Below are positions 30,768 to 39,406 of a stretch of DNA of 64,000 bases, piece by piece. The stretch comes from Hymenobacter chitinivorans DSM 11115. Lineage in GTDB: Bacteria > Bacteroidota > Bacteroidia > Cytophagales > Hymenobacteraceae. Under the pieces are notes generated by a model. It worked only from the letters and a program-made list of their open reading frames with translations, was not told the origin of the DNA and made no database searches. The DNA is taken from positions 2,294,001-2,358,000 of the forward strand of contig NZ_PGFA01000001.1 in assembly GCF_002797555.1 (NCBI RefSeq), written 5' to 3'. Positions within the stretch are counted from its first letter, which is position 1. Every line of letters begins with the position of its first letter. The position numbers and the translations under genes were made by a program.

Positions 30768-31265
30768 TTAGTTGCCGCGGGTAAACTGCTCAATCACCGC
30801 CCGCAGCTGGGGGAATTCCCGGGTCAAGGTTTCCCGCTCGGCCAGCTCAAAGTCCTGGTAGTCGAAGCCTGGGGCCACCGTGCAGCTGACCAGGGCAAAG
30901 CCTTGCCCGCCTTTTATCCGGGCCCCAAACCAGGTATGGGCCGGAACGACGGCCTGGGGTACTTCCCCCCGCTCCAGGTCATTACCCAACGCAATGGTAA
31001 CCAGCTGCCCGTGCTGAATCAGGACGATTTCCAGGGCCTGGCCCTGGTGAAAAAGCCATAGCTCATCCGACTGAATCCGGTGGAAGTGGGACTTATCGGC
31101 GTCTTCGAGCAGGTAGTGAATGGCCGTGCTGAGGTTGCGGACGCCTTTTTCGGTGGTAATAATCTGCGCCGCCCGGTAGGTTTCCTGGTAGTAGCCGCCT
31201 TCCGGGTGCGGCAGCATCTGCAGTTTCTCGATAATGGCTTGGGCGCTCATGGGGCTGACTGACAA
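30768..31265 (-). CDS. Cupin-fold DUF985 protein
   Basis: A 165-residue cytosolic cupin of the DUF985 family. The fingerprint is complete: LPHPEGGYYQETYRA, STAIHYLLEDADKSHFHRIQ, SDELWLFHQGQALEIVLI, PQAVVPAHTWFGARI and GFALVSCTVAPGFDYQDFEL. Members are small sugar- or metal-binding cupins of unsettled role. Two ATGs are possible (31265 and 31250); the second, MSAQAIIEKLQMLPHPEGG, fits family lengths slightly better. It is followed by its own terminator. Confidence 0.9.
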   Translation of the reverse strand: MSVSPMSAQAIIEKLQMLPHPEGGYYQETYRAAQIITTEKGVRNLSTAIHYLLEDADKSHFHRIQSDELWLFHQGQALEIVLIQHGQLVTIALGNDLERGEVPQAVVPAHTWFGARIKGGQGFALVSCTVAPGFDYQDFELAERETLTREFPQLRAVIEQFTRGN

Positions 31266-31306
31266 TTTTTTATGGCAACTCTATTCTGGGCTTACTCTAC
31301 CGGCTC

Positions 31307-31816
31307 TCAATTACCTGCACCGGTTTCCACAGGGTCATTCTCCAGCTTGATGATTTCCTGCCAGGGGCTACTTTCGGCGTAGTGCTTAATAACTCTACCT
31401 CGCTCAACCAGAAACGTGCGCAGATACTTTTCCAGCAAGAGAAAGTCTACTGCCCGGCCTAGTAGCCCCAGTGGTGATTCAAATGCAAATACGTCCCGCA
31501 TAACGGTACCAAATTCCTGTTCCTCAAAATGGTGCTCGTGGCGCATTGACTTAAAGGCGCCTTGCTGCATTTCATCGCAGAAATAGACCGGCGGCTTAGC
31601 CTGCGTTATTTTGCTGGTCAGGGTTTGCCAGAGGCCAAAGTGCCGGGCCCGAAACGTGACGGAATCCCCAAGCTGCAGGATGCCGCTGCGGACGCCGCCT
31701 ATTATCGTCTCCTGCGTTTTTTGGGCCGAAATGGAGTGCAGATCCACGCTCAGGGCCAGCGTGTAGCAGATCAGAGGCGAAGCCTGAATGCTGGTTTGAA
31801 CCTCGATGACTGCCAT
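31307..31816 (-). CDS. SRPBCC-family lipid/ligand-binding protein
   Basis: A 169-residue START-like protein. The helix-grip features are VIEVQTSIQASPLICYTLAL, SGILQLGDSVTFRARHFGLW, FCDEMQQGAFKSMRHEHHFE and FAFESPLGLLGRAVDFLLLE. This is the common Bacteroidota cell-division-inhibitor-like SRPBCC type (VTFRARHFG, FRDE/FCDEM, GAFKS-x-x-H-x-H). It probably binds a hydrophobic ligand; the ligand is unknown. It is a single gene upstream of the cupin gene on the same strand with 41 bases between. Confidence 0.85.
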   Translation of the reverse strand: MAVIEVQTSIQASPLICYTLALSVDLHSISAQKTQETIIGGVRSGILQLGDSVTFRARHFGLWQTLTSKITQAKPPVYFCDEMQQGAFKSMRHEHHFEEQEFGTVMRDVFAFESPLGLLGRAVDFLLLEKYLRTFLVERGRVIKHYAESSPWQEIIKLENDPVETGAGN

Positions 31817-31851
31817 TGGCTGCGGAGCGAAAAGTAAGCTTTAGTACAAGC

Positions 31852-31892
31852 AAAAAAAGGAGCCGCCACTTCTACGTAGGGGCGGCTCCTTT
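31852..31892 (-). terminator. Intrinsic terminator after the Cys-rich peptide gene
   Basis: Hairpin with arms AGGAGCCGCC and GGCGGCTCCT, T-run on the minus strand, about 19 bases past the stop at 31911. Confidence 0.8.
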
Positions 31893-31910
31893 CCTAGAAA
31901 GCACTATTGC

Positions 31911-32132
31911 TTACAGCGACTTAGTCACCGGCGTCATAGCGGCCGGGGTGCTTTCGGCGGGCTTTACCGAGGCCGTTTTGCCGCTTTTTTTCATGCAGCA
32001 GCTCGAACCGCCTTTCTCGGCCATGGAGCAGGATTTCGAGCTTTTCTTGCCTTTCTTCTCGTCTTTGCCATCGTGGGCGGAAGCAGTGCCGACGAAGGCC
32101 AGCAAGGTTAGGGCGAGCAGGACGTTTTTCAT
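31911..32132 (-). CDS. Small secreted Cys/Lys-rich protein
   Basis: A 73-residue protein with a signal peptide (MKNVLLALTLLAFVGTASA) and a mature part of about 54 residues rich in Lys, Ser and Cys (DGKDEKKGKKSSKSCSMAEK, then GGSSCCMKKSGKTASV). Three Cys with Met neighbours could bind metal such as copper; this is inference. ATG at 32132 begins the signal peptide; the longer frame from 32219 is unlikely because a minus-strand TACTTTAG box lies at 32197-32204. It is divergent from the MMPL exporter. Confidence 0.7.
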   Translation of the reverse strand: MKNVLLALTLLAFVGTASAHDGKDEKKGKKSSKSCSMAEKGGSSCCMKKSGKTASVKPAESTPAAMTPVTKSL

Positions 32133-32291
32133 GATTGGATATCTTAAGAGGTGAGGAAACAAAAGCCGGCGGGGCGTGGTTGGCTCCCTGGTGCCTCTAA
32201 AGTACAAAAGCGGCGGCATAGTTCGACGCGCCGGGAGGCTGCTTTTTATTGGATTTGCCGCGGCCCCCGGGCGGCGGCCTTAGCTTCCCGA

Positions 32292-34589
32292 ATGCCGCTT
32301 CGCAAACTCAGTTACCTTACCCTGCTCCTGCTGGCCCTGGTGTCGGCCGTGAGCATCTACTTCGTGGCCCAGCTGCGGTTCAACTACAATTTCAACGACT
32401 TCTATCCCGCCGGCGACCCGGACCTGGACTACTACCAGCAGTACTCGGCCCGCTTCGGCAACGACAACGACTACGTGCTGCTGGGCCTGGAAGCCCCGGC
32501 GGGCCACTCCGTGTTTGAGCCGGGCTTTTTAACCAAAGTCGATTCGCTGACGGGCTTTATCCAGCAGCGCCGGCACGTGGTGCACGTCACCTCCCCCACC
32601 AACGCCACCAACCCCGTCGTGGAAGGCTTTGGTGTGTTCAACGTGCCCTACCTGCACCCGCGGGACCCCGCCCGCCGGGCCCCGGACTCGTTGCTGGTGT
32701 ACCGCACGCCGGGCCTGGTCGGCAACCTGATTGCGCGCGACGCCCGCTCGGTTACCATCCTGTTTCAGACCGCGCCCAACCTGAGCAAGCCCCCCGGCGA
32801 CTCCCTGCTGGCGGCCGTGCGCACCGAGCTGGCCCGCCAGGGCATTGCCGAAAACGAGTACCACATGGCCGGCAAGATGGTGGCCCAGTCGGTGTTCGTC
32901 GATCGACTGCAGTGGGAGCTGATGGTGTTCATGAGCTTGTCGGTGGTGCTGGTCACAGTGCTCTTGTGGTTCACGTTCCGGACCTGGTGGGGCGTGGTTT
33001 TGCCGCTGGTAGTGGTGCTGGGGGCCATTTTGTGGGGCCTGGGGCTGATGAGTGCCTGCGGCATCAGCATCGATTTGATGACGGCCCTGCTGCCGGTGAT
33101 GCTCTTCGTGGTGGGCATGTCCGACACGATTCACATCATCACCCGCTACGTCACCGAGCTGGGCTACGGGGCCAGCAAGAAGGACTCGTTGCTGATTGCC
33201 CTCAAGGAGTCGGGCTTCGGCTCGGGCTTGTCGGCCCTGACGACCAGCATCGGCTTTTTCACGCTGATGACCAGCACCATCCGGCCGATTTACAACTTTG
33301 GCCTCTTTACCGGCATTGCCGTGCTGCTCACCTTTGCCTTGTCATTTACGCTGCTGCCGGCCATGCTGCTGCTTTTGCGCAAGCCCCAGCTGCGCATCCC
33401 GCGCCAGGAAGGCCACAGCTGGGACGGAGTGCTGGGCCGTCTGTTTCGCACGGTGCTGGCCCGGCGCCAGCTCATTGTGGGCCTGAGCGCCCTGATTCTG
33501 ATTGGCTCGGTGGCCTCGGCCTCCCGCATCCGCATCAACTCGGCTTTGCTGGATGACTTGTCGAAAAACGACCCGGTGAAGCTGGATTTCGGCTTTTTCG
33601 AGCGGAACTTCGCCGGGGTGCGGCCCTTCGAGCTGGATTTGAAGCCCGCGCCCGGCCGCAGCATCTACGACCTGCAGGTGCTGCGCGAAACCGAGGAAAT
33701 CGAGAACTACCTGCAGAAATCCTACGGCCTCAACTTCGTGGCCTCGCCCGTAACCATCATCAAATCGGTGCGCAAGGCCCTGAACGGCGGGCTACTGGAG
33801 GAGTACCGCCTGCCCGCCTCCGAGGCCGAGCTGGCCGGGCTGGTGCGTAAGGTGAAGCTGTTTCGCAACAAGCCCGAGTTCCGGGCCCTGGTGCTGCCCG
33901 ACGCCACCGAAGGCCGGCTCACCGGCCGCATGCCCGACGTGGGCAGCATCCGGGCCGACGCGCTGAATGCCGGGTTGCAACAATTTTTAAAGCAGCATAC
34001 CGACCCCAACGTGCTCCAGACCCGCCTGACGGGCTCGGCCAACCTGATTGACAAAAACAACGAGAACCTCACGCTCAACATGATTACGGGCATGAGCATC
34101 GACATTGTGATGGTCACGCTCATCGTGCTGGCCCTGTTCCGCAGCCTGCGCATGACCCTGGTGGTGCTCATTCCCAACCTGGTCCCGATTCTGATTGTGG
34201 CCGGCGTCATGGGCCTGGCCGGCGTGAGCATGAAGGTGAGCACCAGCATCATCTTCACCATTGCCTTCGGTATTGCCGTCGACGACACGATTCACTTTAT
34301 CAGCAAGCTCAAGCTCACCCTGCTGCACGAGCGGAGTTTGTTCCGGGCCGTGCGCAAAACCTACCTGATGGCCGGCAAAGCCGTTATCGTGACATCCCTA
34401 ATTCTGGTTGGCGGCTTCAGCACCCTCATCTTTTCTTCCTTCGACGGCACTTTCTACGTGGGCCTGCTCATCGGCCTGACCCTGCTCTTCGGCGTAGTCG
34501 CCGAGCTCACCCTGCTGCCCATCCTGATTCTGGGGTTCTACAAGCACAAGCCCAAGGAAATTCGTCAGCCTTTGGCGGTGAAGCTGTGA
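32292..34589 (+). CDS. MMPL/RND-family inner-membrane exporter
   Basis: A 765-residue transporter with two MMPL halves, each a periplasmic loop plus about six helices. Sequence marks are the N-terminal helix SYLTLLLLALVSAVSIYFVA, then VVLPLVVVLGAILWGLGLMS, LPVMLFVVGMSDTIHIITRY in the first half, and TIAFGIAVDDTIHFISKLKL in the second. The acidic-plus-His D-T-I-H pair in both halves is the proton-relay-type signature of this family. Related proteins move lipids, hopanoids or siderophore-like molecules; the cargo here is unknown. ATG 32292 is chosen as the last ATG before the first helix; the frame is open to 32151. Confidence 0.9.
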   Translation: MPLRKLSYLTLLLLALVSAVSIYFVAQLRFNYNFNDFYPAGDPDLDYYQQYSARFGNDNDYVLLGLEAPAGHSVFEPGFLTKVDSLTGFIQQRRHVVHVTSPTNATNPVVEGFGVFNVPYLHPRDPARRAPDSLLVYRTPGLVGNLIARDARSVTILFQTAPNLSKPPGDSLLAAVRTELARQGIAENEYHMAGKMVAQSVFVDRLQWELMVFMSLSVVLVTVLLWFTFRTWWGVVLPLVVVLGAILWGLGLMSACGISIDLMTALLPVMLFVVGMSDTIHIITRYVTELGYGASKKDSLLIALKESGFGSGLSALTTSIGFFTLMTSTIRPIYNFGLFTGIAVLLTFALSFTLLPAMLLLLRKPQLRIPRQEGHSWDGVLGRLFRTVLARRQLIVGLSALILIGSVASASRIRINSALLDDLSKNDPVKLDFGFFERNFAGVRPFELDLKPAPGRSIYDLQVLRETEEIENYLQKSYGLNFVASPVTIIKSVRKALNGGLLEEYRLPASEAELAGLVRKVKLFRNKPEFRALVLPDATEGRLTGRMPDVGSIRADALNAGLQQFLKQHTDPNVLQTRLTGSANLIDKNNENLTLNMITGMSIDIVMVTLIVLALFRSLRMTLVVLIPNLVPILIVAGVMGLAGVSMKVSTSIIFTIAFGIAVDDTIHFISKLKLTLLHERSLFRAVRKTYLMAGKAVIVTSLILVGGFSTLIFSSFDGTFYVGLLIGLTLLFGVVAELTLLPILILGFYKHKPKEIRQPLAVKL

Positions 34590-34790
34590 AATGGTGAATG
34601 AGTGAATGAGTGAGTTGTTGTTCGGCTGGCGCAAGGTGTGTCCTTGCGAGGCGCAGCCGTGGCAATCCGTCCTCTGCTAGTGACTAACATCTCTTTTCCC
34701 AGAAAGCCCATTATCGAACTACCGATAGAGGGCTCTTCGCTTAAGAAAGCTCGGCCTATTCTAAAGGACAGATGATTTCGGCTCACGCCG
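34590..34790. repeat. Degenerate nested repeat element
   Basis: Contains GAATGAGTGAATGAGTGAG words, the arm CCTTGCGAGGCGCAGCC...GGCAATCCGTCCTCTGCT (34642-34678) shared with the 5584 element, and a core hairpin AGAAAGCCC...GGGCTCTTC (near 34701-34738). The right arm is decayed. The remainder up to 34887 holds a promoter but no gene. Confidence 0.65.
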
Positions 34791-34827
34791 CGCCGTGGCA
34801 GCCGCAAAGGCTTTTTCAATTAAGTCC

Positions 34828-34856
34828 TTGGCGGTGGTCCGGATTGGGTTTCTTTG
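34828..34856 (+). promoter_or_regulatory. Promoter with -33 TTG and -7 TTTCTTTG
   Basis: TTG at 34828-34830 and TTTCTTTG at 34849-34856, 18 bases apart, close to the Bacteroidota -33/-7 spacing, 31 bases before the ATG at 34888. Confidence 0.55.
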
Positions 34857-34887
34857 TGCCTTTCCGCGAATCCACTTTTCGGCCGCT

Positions 34888-35346
34888 ATGCCTCGTATCA
34901 GCTTACCGCAGTCATTTGCCAAGCGCCGAATGCTGTATACCGGCGGCCATCTGCTCTACACCAGCCTGATCGTTGTGCTGATGGGCATAATGCTTCGCTG
35001 GATGATGGGCGACGAGTTGATTGAAGTCGACGCCGCTACGGCCGTGGCGGGCCGGGTCACCAAGTGCGACGTGAACCGGCAGCACTACTACTGGTACCTC
35101 AACGATGAGCCCGTGCGCTACGACCTGTGGTCTTTCACGGCCGGCGACTCGGCTACCCAGGTGATGCAAGCCCGGATTCTGGCCCAGAACAAGGACAATA
35201 TTTACTACTATAACACCCTGGCCTACTACATTAAAAAGGGCGACCTACTGCAAAAAGCGGCTAATTCCCCGTTGCTAACCCTGCGGCGCGGCACTCAGCT
35301 CACCACCTGGACCTGCGCCCCGGATACTGGCCGGCAAGCCCCCTAA
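34888..35346 (+). CDS. Hypothetical single-pass membrane protein
   Basis: A 152-residue protein with one membrane helix at about 23-40 (LLYTSLIVVLMGIMLRWMMG) and a polar, probably periplasmic domain containing CDVNRQHYYWYLNDEPVRYD and YYYNTLAYYIKKGDLLQKAA. The last part (hydrophobic-polar, two Cys in total after the helix) has a small beta-domain look. No family was recognised. The start is the ATG after a good promoter; the upstream frame carries no signal. Confidence 0.6.
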   Translation: MPRISLPQSFAKRRMLYTGGHLLYTSLIVVLMGIMLRWMMGDELIEVDAATAVAGRVTKCDVNRQHYYWYLNDEPVRYDLWSFTAGDSATQVMQARILAQNKDNIYYYNTLAYYIKKGDLLQKAANSPLLTLRRGTQLTTWTCAPDTGRQAP

Positions 35347-35510
35347 GCCGGCGGCGGACCAGGTCCGCGTTGGCCGCGCCAATGCTACATGAGACGTCCC
35401 GCCCGGTTTTTTCTCCCACCTTGCACTTCTTGTGGTCTTGGCCGGCCGCGTTACTGCTTACCAACGCCCGGGAGTTCCGTATTATAGCGCCTAACCCCTT
35501 TTTTTACCCG

Positions 35511-36101
35511 ATGACGATTCGCCTGCTCGCTCTGCTGCTGTTTCTTAACCTGACTTCCCACGCCCAAACCCCGGAGCCCACCGCCCCCACCCAGCCCGAC
35601 CCGCTGACTCCCCTGATTAAGGAGCGGGAAATGTTGATTCGCCAGTACGAGGAGGCCAGTGCCCAGCGCAATGCCTTTCTGGCCAATAAGCCCTCCAAAA
35701 AGGACCTGGAGGAAGTCGTGGACGCGCTGAAGGGCATCATCCGCAAGGACACCGAGATTGTGAAGGCCCTCAAGGAGTCGTCCATCCGGCGCACGGCCAC
35801 CATCGTAGCCGAGAAAACCCAGGCCGAGCGGCAGATTGTGGTGGCCCGCGGCGACCAGTCGATGACCCGGGAGCGGTTCTACGACCTGGAAAACCAGATT
35901 CAAAACCTGCAAATCCGGGACAAGCAGCGCGAAAAGAAACTGCAGGAAGCTCAGGCCGCCGCCACGGAGGCTGAAGGTGCCCGCCAGAGCCGGGAGCTGA
36001 TTGCCGCCGGCCTGGCCGGGCTTAGCATCCTGCTGTTGTGGTATATCTTTAAGCTGCGCGGGCAGGCCCGCCCCGCCCCCCGCCGCAGTGCCCGACGGTA
36101 G
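35511..36101 (+). CDS. Exported coiled-coil protein with C-terminal membrane anchor
   Basis: A 196-residue protein. A signal peptide (MTIRLLALLLFLNLTSHAQ) is followed by a Pro/Thr linker, a long charged coiled coil at about 35-165 (IKEREMLIRQYEEASAQRNA, then MTRERFYDLENQIQNLQIRD), and a C-terminal helix LIAAGLAGLSILLLWYIFKL with a basic tail. That layout suggests a periplasmic coiled coil tethered by its C-terminus to the inner membrane. The family is not recognised. ATG 35511 begins the signal peptide; the open frame extends to 35370 without meaning. Confidence 0.7.
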   Translation: MTIRLLALLLFLNLTSHAQTPEPTAPTQPDPLTPLIKEREMLIRQYEEASAQRNAFLANKPSKKDLEEVVDALKGIIRKDTEIVKALKESSIRRTATIVAEKTQAERQIVVARGDQSMTRERFYDLENQIQNLQIRDKQREKKLQEAQAAATEAEGARQSRELIAAGLAGLSILLLWYIFKLRGQARPAPRRSARR

Positions 36102-36123
36102 CATTCTTCCTGTTATCCTTCCT

Positions 36124-36281
36124 CTGTCATCCTGAGCTTGCGAAGGACCTTTCTCGCCTGAGTGATAAGCTTTCCTCAACGTACAAAGCCCTTTCTATAC
36201 AGCACAGTACAAAGCTTCTTGCGTTGAATAAGCTGCGTTGGGGTAGATGAGGAAGGTCCTTGGCTCTGCTCAGGATGACAG
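36124..36281. repeat. Inverted repeat of the CTGTCATCCTGAGC family
   Basis: Left arm CTGTCATCCTGAGC...GCGAAGGACCTTTCTC (36124-36155) pairs with GAGGAAGGTCCTTGG...CAGGATGACAG (36249-36281). The interior holds ACAAAGCCCTTTCTA and GTACAAAGCTTC words, again a AAAGCCCTTTCT-like core. It is related to the 25407 repeat. Confidence 0.8.
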
Positions 36282-36305
36282 GTAGTTGTATTACTTCCCA
36301 TCTCC

Positions 36306-36656
36306 ATGCTCATTCCCGCCGCTCACTACCTGACTTACGCCGAAGCGGTGCAGCTCTACAACGAACTGCGGGAGGCGGATATCAGCGCGCTGGTCAAAAG
36401 CTGCGGGCCGCCCTCGTTTCCGTTTGGCGACGGAATCTGGTACCAACTGCTCATCGAGGAAACCGACGCCGCGGCGGCCCGGGAGCTGGTCGAGGCCTTC
36501 GAGGCCGGGCGCGCGACGGTGACCGTGGTGCGCTGCCCCCGTTGCGGCAGTGCGGATACGGCCGTAGCCGCGCGCCGCACGCTCTGGCAGCGGCTGTACT
36601 ACGCCGGCACCACGCGCTACCAGTGCGGGAGTTGCGGGCGCAACTTCCCGGCGTAA
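36306..36656 (+). CDS. DUF2007 plus zinc-ribbon protein
   Basis: A 116-residue protein. The N-terminal DUF2007-like domain (putative signal-transducing) reads YLTYAEAVQLYNELREADIS, then WYQLLIEETDAAAARELVEAF. The C-terminal zinc ribbon has two Cys pairs, CPRCGS (about 76-81) and CGSCGR (about 107-112), spaced for a four-Cys Zn site. A regulatory or adaptor role is inferred. It stands alone after a dispersed repeat. Confidence 0.8.
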   Translation: MLIPAAHYLTYAEAVQLYNELREADISALVKSCGPPSFPFGDGIWYQLLIEETDAAAARELVEAFEAGRATVTVVRCPRCGSADTAVAARRTLWQRLYYAGTTRYQCGSCGRNFPA

Positions 36657-36810
36657 GCGCTTTATTCTCAGCGCAAAGCTCGGATAACAGTCCCTAGTTT
36701 AGCACTTGACCTATACTTTTCTGGCTTTTACCTGTTATTCAACAGCTGAACCCGCGGCGGCTACTCGGCCGTGCGGGTCAGCCTCACGTTCTCCCTATCC
36801 TTTTTTACCA

Positions 36811-37674
36811 ATGGCGAATCAAACCACAACCGCACCCGCTAAAACCTTTTCGCTCGGCGGCGACCTGACTGTCAACCGCATGGGCTACGGCGCCATGCGC
36901 ATCACCGGCGAGGGTATCTGGGGGCCGCCCCAGGACCACGCCGAATCCATCCGGGTGCTGCAGCGCGCCGTGGAGCTGGGCATCAACTTCATCGACACGG
37001 CCGACAGCTACGGCCCCAACGTGTCGGAGGAGCTCATTGCCGAGGCCCTGCACCCCTACGCCCCGGGCCTGGTTATCGGCACCAAGGGCGGCCTGCTGCG
37101 CACCGGCCCCAACCAGTGGCCCATCGACGCCAGCCCCAAGCACCTCACAGAAGCCCTGGAAGGCAGCCTGCAGCGCCTCAAGCTCGATAAAATCGACTTA
37201 TACCAGCTCCACCGCGTGGACCCGAACGTGCCGTTTGAGCAGACCCTGGAGTTCCTGCAAAAAGCCCAGGAAGACGGCCTAATCAAGCACATTGGCCTCT
37301 CGGAAGTAACGGTGGAGCAGATTCAGCAGGCCCAGCGGTACGTGAAAGTCGTGTCGGTGCAGAACATGTACAGCGTGGACAACCGCAAGTGGGAAGCCGA
37401 GCTGGACTTCTGCGAGCAAAACGGCCTGGCCTTCATTCCGTGGTACCCGCTGGCCGGCGGCAACGAGCAGGCCCTGAGCAAGCTCACCCAGATTGGCCAG
37501 CAACACGGCGTGAGCACCCAGCAGGTGGCTTTGAGCTGGCTGCTGCACCGCTCGCCCAACATCCTGCTCATTCCGGGTACCTCGAAGGTGAAGCACCTGG
37601 AAGAAAACGTGAAGGCCGCCGAAATTCAGCTCTCGGCCGAGGACCTGGCCGCCCTGGAAAACCTGGGCAGCTAG
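36811..37674 (+). CDS. Aldo/keto reductase
   Basis: A 287-residue NADPH-dependent TIM-barrel oxidoreductase. The tetrad is seen: Asp and Tyr in FIDTADSYGPNVSEELIAEAL, Lys in VIGTKGGLLR, and His in YQLHRVDPNVPFEQ. Cofactor-binding C-terminal residues are in LIPGTSKVKHLEENVKAAEI. The length fits family members that reduce small aldehydes. ATG 36811 (MANQTTTAPAKTF) is preferred to the upstream in-frame ATG at 36706. It ends before a strong terminator. The physiological substrate is unknown. Confidence 0.93.
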   Translation: MANQTTTAPAKTFSLGGDLTVNRMGYGAMRITGEGIWGPPQDHAESIRVLQRAVELGINFIDTADSYGPNVSEELIAEALHPYAPGLVIGTKGGLLRTGPNQWPIDASPKHLTEALEGSLQRLKLDKIDLYQLHRVDPNVPFEQTLEFLQKAQEDGLIKHIGLSEVTVEQIQQAQRYVKVVSVQNMYSVDNRKWEAELDFCEQNGLAFIPWYPLAGGNEQALSKLTQIGQQHGVSTQQVALSWLLHRSPNILLIPGTSKVKHLEENVKAAEIQLSAEDLAALENLGS

Positions 37675-37698
37675 GCAGCACCCCGTCTGACGCTTCAA

Positions 37699-37745
37699 CA
37701 GCCCCTGGAACGTGCGCCCGCCGCCCGCTCCAGGGGCTGTTTTTC
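37699..37745 (+). terminator. Intrinsic terminator after the aldo/keto reductase
   Basis: Hairpin CAGCCCCTGGA / TCCAGGGGCTG followed by five Ts. Confidence 0.85.
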
Positions 37746-37865
37746 TAATCGGCTTGCGTTAGGACAGGCGGCTCGCAGCCGGCGTTACTCAAACCTGGGG
37801 TAATTTTCCGGTGGCGCTTACGGGTTTATGTAATACTTTAGGCAGCAGGACTTTTACTACCGCCG

Positions 37866-39215
37866 ATGAAGCATACTGCCGCTGCTGGTTCGCCCACGCT
37901 GAAAAAAGTACTCGGGCCTTTGCACCTGTGGGCCCTGGCCGTAGGGCTGGTTATTTCGGGCGAATATTTCGGCTGGAACTACGGCTGGCAGGTGGCCGGC
38001 CCGGTGGGCTTCTTGGTGGCCACCCTGCTGATAACGGTGCTCTACGTTACCTTCATTTTCAGCTTCACCGAGCTGACCACTGCCATTCCCCACGCCGGCG
38101 GGCCGTTTGCCTACTCCTACCGCGCCTTTGGGCCCCTGGGCGGCTTCGTGGCCGGCTACGCCACGCTGGTCGAGTTCTTGTTTGCCCCGCCCGCCATTGC
38201 CGCGGCCCTGGGCAGCTACGGCCACTTTCTGTACCCGGGGCTACCGGTGCTGGGCACGGCCCTGGCCTGCTACGTGGTCTTTATCAGCATTAATTTGCTC
38301 GGCATCAAGGAGTCGGCGCGCTTCTCGCTGCTGGTTACCTTGCTGGCCGTGGCCGAGCTGGTGCTGTACATGGGCCTGGTGGCGCCCCACTTCCGGGTCC
38401 GCAGCTTCCTGGCCCACCCCGTGCCGCTGGGCGCGGCGGGTGTTTTTGCGGCCCTGCCCTTTGCCATCTGGTTTTACCTGGCCATTGAGGGCGTGGCCAT
38501 GGTAGCGGAGGAAGTCGAAAACCCGCGTAAAACCATTCCCAAGGGCTATATCTACGGTCTGGGCACGCTGGTGCTGCTGGCCCTGGGCGTGATGGTGCTC
38601 ACCGGCGGCATCACCGACTGGCGGCGGCTCAGCGGCATCGACTACCCCTTGCCCGAGGCCCTGGGCATCGTGCTGGGCCGGCAGAGCCGGTGGACCCAGT
38701 TTTTCGCCAGCATCGGCCTTTTTGGGCTGGTAGCCTCGTTTCACGGCACCATTATCGGTTACTCCCGGCAGATTTTTGCCCTGGCCCGCAGCGGCTATTT
38801 GCCTGGCGTGCTGGCCCGGGTCAACCCGCGGTTTCGCACTCCGCACTGGGCGTTGGTGGCGGGTGGCGGGGTGGGCGCGGCGGCATTGCTGACCGGCACC
38901 ACGGCCCAGGTTATCATCTTGTCGGTGCTGGGTGCGGTGGTGATGTACGCCATGAGTTTGCTCAGCTTGTTTGCCTTACGGCGGAAGGAACCCCGGCTGG
39001 AGCGGCCCTTCACGGCCCCGTTCTACCCGTATTTTCCGGTGGTGGCCCTGGTCCTGACCATGGTCAGCCTCGGCGCCATTATCTACTACAACTGGCTGCT
39101 GAGCCTGATTTTCTTTGGTGGCCTAGGACTCATGCTGGGCGTTTACCTGCTGCTGGGGCGCCACCGGCAGCCGCTTGCCGAAGACGCCCTGCTGGCCCCA
39201 GTGGAGGCGTTGTAG
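37866..39215 (+). CDS. eat: APC-superfamily ethanolamine permease
   Basis: A 449-residue inner-membrane transporter with about 12 helices. The first helix GPLHLWALAVGLVISGEYFG and the G-P-F-A-Y segment AIPHAGGPFAYSYRAFGPLGG are typical, and WFYLAIEGVAMVAEEVENPR with KTIPKGYIYG is the amino-acid/ethanolamine permease mark. Genes for ethanolamine ammonia-lyase follow 190 bases downstream, so ethanolamine uptake is the likely job. Without the neighbours it would be called an amino-acid permease. Confidence 0.85.
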   Translation: MKHTAAAGSPTLKKVLGPLHLWALAVGLVISGEYFGWNYGWQVAGPVGFLVATLLITVLYVTFIFSFTELTTAIPHAGGPFAYSYRAFGPLGGFVAGYATLVEFLFAPPAIAAALGSYGHFLYPGLPVLGTALACYVVFISINLLGIKESARFSLLVTLLAVAELVLYMGLVAPHFRVRSFLAHPVPLGAAGVFAALPFAIWFYLAIEGVAMVAEEVENPRKTIPKGYIYGLGTLVLLALGVMVLTGGITDWRRLSGIDYPLPEALGIVLGRQSRWTQFFASIGLFGLVASFHGTIIGYSRQIFALARSGYLPGVLARVNPRFRTPHWALVAGGGVGAAALLTGTTAQVIILSVLGAVVMYAMSLLSLFALRRKEPRLERPFTAPFYPYFPVVALVLTMVSLGAIIYYNWLLSLIFFGGLGLMLGVYLLLGRHRQPLAEDALLAPVEAL

Positions 39216-39240
39216 AGTTGTTGGCTCCGCTCTGAATAGA

Positions 39241-39402
39241 ACGGCACGAAAAGCCACGGCCGAAGCATCTCATGAGTAGTAGTAAGCAAAGTACTACCAC
39301 AACATCAGCCCGCGAGATGTCTCACTGCATTCGACATGACGTTCTTCTCCTCCCAACTAACAAACAGCACGACCTAACAACTGACAACTAGCAACTAACA
39401 AC
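39241..39402. repeat. Mixed repeat: CATCTC inverted repeat plus TTAGTTGTT words
   Basis: Arms GAACGGCACG...GAAGCATCTC and GAGATGTCTC...GACATGACGTTC (39241-39344) enclose a small hairpin AGTAGTAGTAAGC / GTACTAC. Then ACTGACAACTAGCAACTAAC-type words (39377-39402) run to the eutB start. Confidence 0.65.
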
Positions 39403-39406
39403 CACT

